NCBI GenBank assembly: GCA_003168295.1 | Contig: PMST01000287.1 | Location: forward strand, 3,391 to 17,093 | Source: Actinomycetota bacterium | Lineage (GTDB): Bacteria; Actinomycetota; Actinomycetes; Streptosporangiales; Streptosporangiaceae | Direction: 5' to 3' | DNA length: 13,703 nucleotides | Shown: positions 7,600-13,652 of the stretch, piece by piece | How positions within the stretch are numbered: the stretch's first letter is position 1 | Layout of the letters: each line of letters begins with the position of its first letter | Translations under genes and position numbers: made by a program | The notes under the pieces: model-generated | What the model saw: only the letters and a program-made list of their open reading frames with translations | The model's database searches: none | What the model was told of the DNA's origin: nothing

Positions 7600-8253
7600 T
7601 TACCTGACTGGCTCAGCTGTCACGGTGGCCTGGGACGCAGGCGCGGTGGCCTGGGACGCGGACGCGGCGAGCTGGCCGGTGACCTCAGCGATCGTGGCGA
7701 TGGTCGCGAACCGCCCGGCGAGCGCGTACTCGGTCCGCTCGATGACCGCGCTGGCCGGCAGTGTGCGCGGGTCCGCGAGTAGCTGCCCGGCCGTCTGGCC
7801 TGGCGGGGCGTCGCGGTGCGCGATCGGGTTGGTGGCGGTGGCCTCGGTGACGAACGTGACCTGGTATCCGAGGTCGGATGCGACCCTCGCCGTGGTCTCG
7901 CAGCATTGCTCGGTCCGGATGCCGCAGACAATGACCTCGGTGATGCCCTGCTGGGTGAGCAGCTGCTGGAGGTTCGTCGTGGTAAACGCATTGTGCGAGG
8001 TCTTGGTGAGCTGCGGCTCAGCGGCGCGCGGCTTGAGCGGGTCGATGTAGCGGACGTGGCCGTGGGCAGGGTCGAATACGGTCCCCGATCCCGGCTCACA
8101 ATGCAGCACCCACACGACGAGGTCGCCGTGCACCCGCGCGCCGTCGACGAGGCGGGCGACGTCGGTGGCGATGCCTGGGTTGGAGATAGCCGGCCACAGC
8201 GGCCCCTGCCGGAACGATTCCTGAACGTCGATAACCAGAAGAGCTCGAGTCAT
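7600..8253 (-). CDS. Isochorismatase-like cysteine hydrolase
   Basis: From the ATG at 8253 the product is 217 aa. It has the cysteine-hydrolase catalytic triad: D9 (ALLVIDVQ), K84 (TKTSHNAF) and C117 (GIRTEQCCETTAR, with a second cysteine at 118). The family covers nicotinamidases, N-carbamoylsarcosine amidohydrolases and isochorismatases; substrate is not readable. The frame stays open upstream to a start at 8301, but homology starts at MTRALLVID, so 8253 is preferred (8265 is another possible ATG). The C-terminal 20 residues are an alanine/serine/threonine repeat tail coming from a 21-bp tandem repeat. Hydrolase and GlxA-type regulator genes are often neighbours in actinobacteria, which fits a regulated catabolic or salvage role. 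No strong ribosome binding site is visible. Confidence 0.87.
   Translation of the reverse strand: MTRALLVIDVQESFRQGPLWPAISNPGIATDVARLVDGARVHGDLVVWVLHCEPGSGTVFDPAHGHVRYIDPLKPRAAEPQLTKTSHNAFTTTNLQQLLTQQGITEVIVCGIRTEQCCETTARVASDLGYQVTFVTEATATNPIAHRDAPPGQTAGQLLADPRTLPASAVIERTEYALAGRFATIATIAEVTGQLAASASQATAPASQATVTAEPVR
7623..7664 (-). repeat. 21-bp tandem repeat at 3' end of the cysteine hydrolase gene
   Basis: Two 21-base units (7623-7643 and 7644-7664) sharing CGGTGGCCTGGGACGC and differing at about two bases near the unit end. On the coding strand they give the heptads ASQATAP and ASQATVT in the C-terminal tail, after the catalytic domain has finished. Confidence 0.85.
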
Positions 8254-8360
8254 ACTGACAAGCATCCGGCTTGGACGGACTCGCGCGTAAGGCCAGATCA
8301 AGTCCCGAACCGGACCGATCCGGTCACGCCCTGGCTCAGCCGGACTGGGGACGGCTCAGG

Positions 8361-8681
8361 TTAGAGGCCGAGGTAGATGCGAACGGCTTCTTCCAGGCTC
8401 ATCAGCTCGCGTGGGTGGAGCCTTCCGCGCCGGTGCCGCAGCCGGGATTTGTCGATCGAATGCAGGTCTGTGGCGTTGACGAAGCTGACATCGTAGCCCG
8501 TGAGGCCCGATTCGCGGTCCAGAGGTATGTGGGTCTGGGCAGGTCCCTCAGTTCCGGTGACGACGGCCACCGTCACGGCGCTCAGGCGAGGGATCATCAC
8601 GTTGATCGTTAGTATGACGACCGGATGATCGCCGACCCGGGGAAGGTGAGCGTCCCAGACGTCGCCTCTGAGCGGCTCCAC
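8361..8681 (-). CDS. mazF: MazF/PemK-family endoribonuclease toxin
   Basis: 106-aa ribosome-independent mRNA interferase candidate. It begins with the conserved PLRGDVWDAHLP strand and continues with GDHPVVILT, AVTVAVVTGTEGPAQTHIPL, GLTGYDVSFVNATDLHSIDKSRL and the C-terminal helix LEEAVRIYLGL, all matching the MazF SH3-like barrel; the Arg in RGD and the Thr/Asp in VTGTEG and NATDLHSID are the usual active-site region. It lies 3 bases after the stop of the antitoxin gene, in the usual antitoxin-then-toxin order, and starts with GTG without its own clear ribosome binding site, so expression is probably coupled to the antitoxin. The gene downstream (hydrolase, start 8253) is 107 bases away and probably a separate unit. 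Confidence 0.88.
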   Translation of the reverse strand: MEPLRGDVWDAHLPRVGDHPVVILTINVMIPRLSAVTVAVVTGTEGPAQTHIPLDRESGLTGYDVSFVNATDLHSIDKSRLRHRRGRLHPRELMSLEEAVRIYLGL

Positions 8682-8684
8682 CGG

Positions 8685-9026
8685 TTAGTCGGCGTCTGCT
8701 GCCACTACTCCTGCGGGCAGCGGAGCCGTCCCCCCGGCGTAGAACTCGTCGTAGGCCGCGGCGAGCTCCATCTCGCGGGCGCGCCGGTGGAGCATGCGCA
8801 GGCCCTCCCGTACCAGCTCTGATGGTCCTTCCAGGCCGAGGACGGCGGCGTCGTGTTCTACGAGTTCGCGAGCGAAGCCAGCGTCGATCCTTGCCTGCAT
8901 GGTCACCGTTCCGCTCGCCGCTCGCCGGGCGGCGCGCGGGGGACCAGCGGGTACCTTCGCCTGCGTCCTGGCGAGTGCTTTCCCGCGCCCGGCGGCCGAG
9001 CCTACCCGGGAAGGTTCCTTAGCCAT
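8685..9026 (-). CDS. mazE: MazE-like ribbon-helix-helix antitoxin
   Basis: 113-aa product. Residues 1-38 are a basic, alanine-rich probably disordered tail. Residues about 40-88 look like an RHH fold: strand GTVTMQARID, helix AGFARELVEHDAAVLGL, then GPSELVREGLRMLHRRAREMEL. The acidic/aromatic C-terminus (AAAYDEFYAGGTAPLPAGV) matches toxin-binding tails of actinobacterial MazE-type antitoxins. It should neutralise the toxin encoded immediately downstream and repress its own promoter. ATG start at 9026 with no ribosome binding site in the 12 bases upstream, so a very short or leaderless mRNA is possible. The long basic N-terminal tail is longer than in most MazE proteins; a start further in the frame would remove it. 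Confidence 0.8.
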   Translation of the reverse strand: MAKEPSRVGSAAGRGKALARTQAKVPAGPPRAARRAASGTVTMQARIDAGFARELVEHDAAVLGLEGPSELVREGLRMLHRRAREMELAAAYDEFYAGGTAPLPAGVVAADAD

Positions 9027-9032
9027 GTATTG

Positions 9033-9048
9033 AGTTTGTCATACAACT
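9033..9048. promoter_or_regulatory. Imperfect inverted repeat upstream of mazE, possible operator
   Basis: AGTTTGTCATACAACT pairs AGTTTGT with ACAACT with one bulged base, 6 bases upstream of the mazE start codon. RHH antitoxins bind short palindromes at their promoters, so this is the natural candidate site. On the minus strand it contains TATGAC, a possible -10, but no -35 at correct spacing. The remaining part of the 182-bp gap up to 9208 shows no gene. Confidence 0.35.
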
Positions 9049-9208
9049 GCCAGCGTCAAACACGGCACTGGCTCTTCACCGGCGACACCTGGATCGCCTC
9101 GGTGGCTGTTGAGGGCGGGTCTGCGCATGTAGCGTGAGACAGACGCGGCGGCCCGGTTCACTGCCGATGGTGCGAGGTGATTGGCCAACGTGCAGTGAGG
9201 TGGTCGAT

Positions 9209-10195
9209 GTGGTGGTCACGGGGCGCCTAGACCGTTTCCAGCGGAAGCACCCGTGGGCGGGCTTCCCGCTTGCGGTCGCCTACAAGTACTTCGACGATTT
9301 TGGTGCCTATCTGGCCGCGCTGCTCACCTACTACGGGTTCGTTTCGCTGTTTCCGTTGTTGCTACTGCTCTCGACGATCCTGGGCTTCGTGTTGTCGGGT
9401 GACCAGAGGCTGCAGCACGAGGTGCTCACGTCGGCGCTACACCAGTTCCCGGTCATCGGCGGGGATCTGGCCCGGCCGAGGCGCCTCGGCGGCGGCCCGG
9501 TCGGCCTCGTCGTGGGGATCGTCGGATCCCTCTACGGCGGGCTGGGAGTGGCGCAAGCTTTCCAGTACGCGAACAACACCATGTGGGGAGTGCCGCGCAA
9601 CAACCGGCCGAACCCCTTCAAGGCCCGCGGCCGCAGCCTGTTCATGCTGGCCATCGCCGGGTTGGCCATGCTGGGTACGACCGTCTTGTCTATCGCGGGC
9701 GGCGGCGGAGCCGGGGTACTCGGGATAGCCGGAAGGTCCCTGGCGCTGGCGGCGTCTGTGGTGATCAACATCGCCGTGGCCATCTTCGCGTTCCGTTTTG
9801 CGCCGGCGCGGCGCCTGTCCGTACGCGACGTGGTGCCGGGTGCGATAGCCGCGGCGGTGATCTGGCAGTTGCTGCAATCCTTCGGGGTCATCTACGTCCG
9901 GCATGTGGTCGAGCGCGCCAGCGCCACGAACGCGGTATTCGCCCTCGTCCTCGGCCTGCTCGCGTTTCTTTACGTCACGGCCGTGGCCGTCCTGCTCTGC
10001 ATGGAAATCAACGTCGTGCGCGTTATTCGCCTGCATCCCAGGTCGCTGCTCACGCCCTTCACCGACAACGTCACCCTGACGGCCGGCGACCGGCGTGCGT
10101 ACTCTCATCAGGCTAAAGCGCAGCGCCTCAAGGGCTTCCAGCGCGTCGACGTCAACTTTGACCCTCCGGCACCTGAACCGGACCACGAAGATTGA
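9209..10195 (+). CDS. YihY/BrkB-family inner membrane protein
   Basis: Polytopic membrane protein of the YihY/BrkB family (once mis-assigned as RNase BN); molecular function unknown. It has the family start RLDRFQRKHPWAGFPLAVAYKYFDD, then AYLAALLTYYGFVSLFPLLLLLSTILGF, GSLYGGLGVAQAFQYANNTMWGVPRNNRP, and four further hydrophobic segments, ending in a hydrophilic tail (QRVDVNFDPPAPEPDHED); about six membrane helices in all. The frame is open from a GTG at 9134, but the GTG at 9209 is preferred: GTGAGG lies at 9195-9200, eight bases before it, and homologues begin a few residues before RLDRFQ. That gives 328 aa. Transcribed away from mazEF. Confidence 0.88.
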   Translation: MVVTGRLDRFQRKHPWAGFPLAVAYKYFDDFGAYLAALLTYYGFVSLFPLLLLLSTILGFVLSGDQRLQHEVLTSALHQFPVIGGDLARPRRLGGGPVGLVVGIVGSLYGGLGVAQAFQYANNTMWGVPRNNRPNPFKARGRSLFMLAIAGLAMLGTTVLSIAGGGGAGVLGIAGRSLALAASVVINIAVAIFAFRFAPARRLSVRDVVPGAIAAAVIWQLLQSFGVIYVRHVVERASATNAVFALVLGLLAFLYVTAVAVLLCMEINVVRVIRLHPRSLLTPFTDNVTLTAGDRRAYSHQAKAQRLKGFQRVDVNFDPPAPEPDHED

Positions 10196-10233
10196 GGTCG
10201 CCGGACGTGCCCCTCACCATCACTGCCTGAACC

Positions 10234-10254
10234 GCCGCCGTGCCGCGCGGCGGC
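10234..10254 (+). terminator. GC hairpin after the YihY gene, weak terminator candidate
   Basis: GCCGCCG (10234-10240) pairs with CGGCGGC (10248-10254), a 7-bp all-GC stem with a 7-base loop, 38 bases after the YihY stop. No T-run follows. Confidence 0.4.
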
Positions 10255-10264
10255 TAGGTGGCGC

Positions 10265-10335
10265 TATGTTAGGGGTCATCAGTAGGCCCCTTCCGGTTCG
10301 GACGCGCCTGTACGTTCACCTGGAAGGAAAAGTTC
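10265..10335 (+). promoter_or_regulatory. Leader of the RarA-like gene with strong ribosome binding site
   Basis: TATGTT at 10265-10270 fits a -10 element, but no -35 is seen upstream, so the promoter is tentative. The ribosome binding site is clear: GGAAGGA at 10322-10328, 7 bases before the ATG at 10336. This is one of the few strong Shine-Dalgarno sites in the window. Confidence 0.4.
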
Positions 10336-10932
10336 ATGACCAAGCGTCTGACCGGCCCGCCTCCGCATAGCCAGGATCCCTACACCAAGCTCACGTCACC
10401 ACGTGGTATTCCGGTGGATCAGCTGGTTTCGGTTCTGCAGAAGGAGATTCGCCGCGGTAACGTCGACAACGCCGTGCTCGCCGCCTACGAGATGCTGTCG
10501 ACCTCAGCTGATGTCGCGGAGCATCTGTGGCGCCGGCTGAAGATCATCGCGGTTGAAGACGTGGGCATGGGGGAACCGCTGGCGCCGCTTCTGCTGAACT
10601 GCCTGCACGAGAACTTCCTTGCCACTCCAGGCGGGGACACCATGATGGCCGTGCACGCGGTCCGCCTGCTGGCTAGCGCCAGGAAAGATCGGACCAGTTC
10701 AGAACACGCCGACCTGGTAGCGACCCAGGTGGAACGCGGCGAGCTCGTCGTCAGCGTTCCTGACTATGCCCTCTGCGTTCACACCAGGGCAGGTCAGGAG
10801 ATGGGTCGCGGACTGACGCAGTGGTGGGAAAACGGAGCCCTGGTCAATAACGAGCTGGAGACGGCTGATCATTCATATCGAAACGAGCTGATCGAGATTC
10901 ACCGCGCCGCCGAGAACGACGGAACTACTTGA
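10336..10932 (+). CDS. Stand-alone RarA/MgsA C-terminal-like protein lacking the ATPase domain
   Basis: 198-aa product. Residues about 28-125 resemble the helical lid/tower region following the AAA+ module in RarA (MgsA) and clamp-loader relatives: LVSVLQKEIRRGNVDNAVLAAYEML, LWRRLKIIAVEDVGMGEP and MMAVHAVRLLASARKDRTSSEH correspond to the SALHKSIRG..., RRL...EDIG and LA.APKSN features of that family. The rest (YALCVHTRAGQEMGRGLTQWWENGALVNNELE) includes an HTxxGxxMGRG stretch of its own. There is no Walker A or B motif anywhere, and no AAA+ gene next to it, so it cannot be an ATPase alone. No signal peptide or membrane helix. Possible roles are an adaptor at replication forks or a stand-alone recombination factor; this is inference. 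Good ribosome binding site at 10322-10328. Confidence 0.6.
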   Translation: MTKRLTGPPPHSQDPYTKLTSPRGIPVDQLVSVLQKEIRRGNVDNAVLAAYEMLSTSADVAEHLWRRLKIIAVEDVGMGEPLAPLLLNCLHENFLATPGGDTMMAVHAVRLLASARKDRTSSEHADLVATQVERGELVVSVPDYALCVHTRAGQEMGRGLTQWWENGALVNNELETADHSYRNELIEIHRAAENDGTT

Positions 10933-10944
10933 CCCGGTGGGTCA
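10930..10944. terminator. Palindrome joining the stop codons of two convergent genes
   Basis: TGACCC-GGT-GGGTCA is a perfect inverted repeat with a 3-base centre. Its outer triplets are the TGA stop of the plus-strand RarA-like gene (10930-10932) and the stop of the minus-strand lipoprotein gene (10942-10944). It is short (6 bp stem) and has no T-run, so it may be only a weak shared terminator. Confidence 0.35.
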
Positions 10945-11424
10945 GCCCGCCCATGGGTTCGGCTGTCCCGGATCAATCTTTGCCTGCAGGGCGGATGCCG
11001 AGACCGAGGTGCCGCACACCTGCGCCGGCAGCGCATCATGGTCGGCGGCCCACTGTTGCCAGTCAGACAGGGACTTCCCCCCTATCACGGTGCTGTTGTG
11101 CGCGTCCCACCACGTGCTGAGCTCAGCCCCGCGGGAGCCGGCCCCGTTGCCGGACAGCGGCAGCACCTTCCCGTCGGAGTACCACGGCTGGCCGGTTTGC
11201 GGCTTGATGGTGCCGCTGCTCAGCCCGCACTGCACGAGCAGGGCAGGCGCGTCGCCGTAGCGCAGTCCAAGGGCGTGCGAATCGGTCGGCGACACCGTCG
11301 TCGGGGCCGATCCCGTTGGTGATCCCGTCGGCTGCGGCGTAGCCGATCCGGTACAGCCGGCCAGCACCGCAGTCATCAGCCCGGCCGCCAGGACGACCGC
11401 CGGGCTACGGAGTGCGGCGGTCAC
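10942..11424 (-). CDS. Secreted lipoprotein of unknown function
   Basis: From the GTG at 11424 the product is 160 aa. It has a lipoprotein signal peptide: MTAALRSPAVVLAAGLMTAVLAGC with lipobox LAGC and lipidated cysteine C24. A Thr/Pro/Ser-rich linker follows (residues about 25-50), then a small domain with two cysteines (LLVQCGLSSG and PAQVCGTS) that could form a disulfide outside the cell, and two tryptophan-rich segments (ELSTWWDAHNSTVIGG, LSDWQQWAADHDALP). Family not recognised. The frame stays open further upstream, but the GTG at 11424 is chosen because it places the signal peptide at the N-terminus and overlaps the stop of the 711-aa gene by GTGA (11421-11424), implying translational coupling and a joint role at the cell surface. 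Confidence 0.8.
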   Translation of the reverse strand: MTAALRSPAVVLAAGLMTAVLAGCTGSATPQPTGSPTGSAPTTVSPTDSHALGLRYGDAPALLVQCGLSSGTIKPQTGQPWYSDGKVLPLSGNGAGSRGAELSTWWDAHNSTVIGGKSLSDWQQWAADHDALPAQVCGTSVSASALQAKIDPGQPNPWAG

Positions 11425-13556
11425 CCGCCCGATCCCGCCTTGTTCTCGGCGATGCCCTCTTGGAGGTTCATCGCTGTCTGGTACTGGGATTCGCGCTGGT
11501 AGAGCTGGTCCATGATGTCCGGGTGCGCGTCCTCCCAGCTGCTGAAGTCGCCCGCCGCCGTCGGGTTGGTCAGCGTGATCTGGCCGTTCACCAGCCACGA
11601 CGAGGCGCTGGTGAGGTCGCGGGCCGGAACCGCGCCCGCGCTGATGAGAGCCTGCACCATCGGCACGTCGACCGTCGTCTCGCTGACGGCCAGATCACGC
11701 TCGTTGGCTTGCTGCGTGGTGACCGCGTGGTCGGTGGGCAGGTCCGTGCTGATGCCGAACAGGCTGGCCAGGGACTCGGCCTTCTCGGCGTAGTCGCCGA
11801 CGACCGGAAGCCACGTCACCGCGTCCTTGGCGAAGTCAATCGTCGAGTCGACCTGCGCGGCCTGCTGGTCGGTCAGCGTAGCGGCGTTGAGCCGAACGTT
11901 CCCGGCCTCGACCATCAGGCGGGCGTACAGGGTCGCCATGCTCACATCGGGATCGCTCACGTCACTGGGTATTTTCCCCTGCGCGTACAGCGCGTAGTAC
12001 TGGCTCATCGCCGTCGTCGTCGTCGCGGTGAGGATCTTCGCATCCGCGCCGTTCGCCATGATCTGCTGGAGGAACGTCGACAGCGGAGTCGTGCCGTCCG
12101 CGTCGCCGAGGATCTTGAGCACGTAGAGCTGGTGGGGCTCGCCGCCGTAGGGGACCACCGTGGAGGAGTAAGTGAAGGTGGTCGACTGCGCCAGGTCGAG
12201 GAGGTACCGCTGCGCGGTGTGCAAGAGCGCCTGCTGCACCGCTGGAGCCTCGGTTATGCCGTTGTTCCCGATCGGCGAGGGCGTGTTCAGGATGATGTTG
12301 AGCGCGGCCTGGGCCGAATACCTGGCGTCCGTGCCGTTGCCGCGCGGCGCCGAGGTAGCCGCGTCGAGGAAGGCACCGACGACATTCTGGTCCGGTGAGT
12401 TGATCAGGATCTGGCCCCAGGAGTCGTTCTCCGGAACGGATTTGCCCGGCGGATACAGCGTGAAGTAAGGGGCGTACCGGTCCTCGCCGTTCAGCGGGCC
12501 CTGCACGAACCGGCCGTCTATGCCTGGCAGGTCGCCGTTCACGGAGTTGAGCAGCATCTTCGCCAGGGCGCCGCCGTCCTCGCCGCCCATCACCTGCCAG
12601 GCCGCGTCCTTGTTCTGCGCGTCGGCCTGCATCATGACCTGCAGCGGGTCATAGTCCGCCAGCACGTCCGCGAGCTGATCGCGGTCCTGTGCCGAGTAGT
12701 TGCTGCCGTTGCCGATCGGGATTCTCAGCGTCCCGTTCTGCTCCTGTTCGTACACGTGGTCGGTAAGCTGCGCGAGCAGGCTCAGCCCGTCCGGGTTCTG
12801 CGGCGTCTTCGGCTCGCCGGTGCGCCACAGCGACCCGGGCGGACCGAACTTGACCAGCATGGCGGCTGACCAGGCGTCGGGTGCGTTGGCGATGGCCTGG
12901 ACCGCCTCCGGTGACAGCCCGGCTTTGTCCGCCGCCACCAGCCCCTGCCCGAAGGTCGCCACGATCTTCTGGTCGTCCTCGGTGAGCACGGTGAACCTGT
13001 GCAGATAATCAGGCAGCGTGTCGCCGCTGTTCTCCAGTCCGTGCAAGGTCGAGGCCAGGCTCGCCACCGACGGTGCCGCGTCGTTATAGAAATCTTGCAG
13101 CCAGGGGGCGCCTGCCTTGCCGTCGCCGACGTGCTCCTGGATTTCCTGCTCGATGGCGGCGATCTTGGCCCGGGCGGCCGAGGGATTCGTGCTGGCCTGC
13201 GCCTCGGCGGCGGCTAGTGCCTTCGCCTCGACCGTGGAGTCGGCATTGTCCAGGGCCGGGCCGGACCAGGGGATGTTCACCATTCCGCTGCCGGTCAGGC
13301 TGACGCTCTGGGCCAGCCAGGCCTCGGCGAGCTGCGCCCGGGTCCGCATCTGGGTGGCGTCATCTACCGAACGGGACTGGGCTTGATGCAGCCCGGCCAG
13401 GCTAATCGGCGACCCGGCTCCGCTGCTCCAGTACTCGTTCATGATGTTCACGATCGTCGGCACGTTGGCCGCCAGCACGTCCCGCAGGTTTTCCAGCGCG
13501 CCCGCCGCCTGGCTGAGCCGTCCCGGGTCGACGCCGACCTCGTCGCTGCCGCTCAT
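11421..13556 (-). CDS. Large WXG100-like protein, possible type VII secretion-associated product
   Basis: 711-aa soluble, Ala/Gln/Asp/Asn-rich protein. The N-terminus (VGVDPGRLSQAAGALENLRDVL, then NEYWSSGAGSP with W43, then a second helix LAGLHQAQSRSVDDATQMRTRAQLAEAW) looks like the helix-turn-helix hairpin of WXG100/ESX substrates. The long middle and C-terminal region shows repeated helical blocks (for example LLAQLTDHVYEQEQNG, QDRDQLADVLADYDPLQVMMQ, VVGAFLDAATSAP), comparable to large uncharacterised actinobacterial proteins with WXG-like starts. A hydrophobic helix-like patch, AVTWLPVVGDYAEKAESLASLF, lies near the C-terminus. No Sec signal and no catalytic motif recognised. It is coupled to the lipoprotein gene by GTGA. 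No ribosome binding site is seen before its ATG, where the TnpB element end lies only 7 bases away. Confidence 0.6.
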   Translation of the reverse strand: MSGSDEVGVDPGRLSQAAGALENLRDVLAANVPTIVNIMNEYWSSGAGSPISLAGLHQAQSRSVDDATQMRTRAQLAEAWLAQSVSLTGSGMVNIPWSGPALDNADSTVEAKALAAAEAQASTNPSAARAKIAAIEQEIQEHVGDGKAGAPWLQDFYNDAAPSVASLASTLHGLENSGDTLPDYLHRFTVLTEDDQKIVATFGQGLVAADKAGLSPEAVQAIANAPDAWSAAMLVKFGPPGSLWRTGEPKTPQNPDGLSLLAQLTDHVYEQEQNGTLRIPIGNGSNYSAQDRDQLADVLADYDPLQVMMQADAQNKDAAWQVMGGEDGGALAKMLLNSVNGDLPGIDGRFVQGPLNGEDRYAPYFTLYPPGKSVPENDSWGQILINSPDQNVVGAFLDAATSAPRGNGTDARYSAQAALNIILNTPSPIGNNGITEAPAVQQALLHTAQRYLLDLAQSTTFTYSSTVVPYGGEPHQLYVLKILGDADGTTPLSTFLQQIMANGADAKILTATTTTAMSQYYALYAQGKIPSDVSDPDVSMATLYARLMVEAGNVRLNAATLTDQQAAQVDSTIDFAKDAVTWLPVVGDYAEKAESLASLFGISTDLPTDHAVTTQQANERDLAVSETTVDVPMVQALISAGAVPARDLTSASSWLVNGQITLTNPTAAGDFSSWEDAHPDIMDQLYQRESQYQTAMNLQEGIAENKAGSGG

Positions 13557-13563
13557 CAGAATC

Positions 13564-13607
13564 GCGGCGTGGAGACCCCGGCCTTCAGACCGGGGAGGAA
13601 ACGCCGC
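13564..13607. repeat. Two-stage hairpin at the TnpB element end
   Basis: Outer stem GCGGCGT (13564-13570) pairs with ACGCCGC (13601-13607). Inner stem CCCCGG (13576-13581) pairs with CCGGGG (13590-13595). Between them is a symmetric purine internal loop (GGAGA/AGGAA); the apical loop is CCTTCAGA. A CCCCGG-CTTCAG-CCGGGG hairpin followed by GAGGA resembles the end hairpins and guide-RNA 3' scaffolds of actinobacterial tnpB elements. It could be a TnpA-recognised end hairpin or a leftover right end of another copy. Confidence 0.65.
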
Positions 13608-13652
13608 TTCACCCCCTCTGAAATGTCAGCGCCATCCGATAAGTGTGTTCGC

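Noticed and set aside
8309..8324. ACCGG/CCGGT hairpin between mazF and the hydrolase gene
   Set aside because: Only 5 bp with no T-run; too weak to be called a terminator.
11412..12398. Plus-strand open frame of 328 codons opposite the 711-aa gene
   Set aside because: Arginine/valine/glycine-rich without motifs; the minus strand is open for 711 codons and starts like WXG-type proteins.
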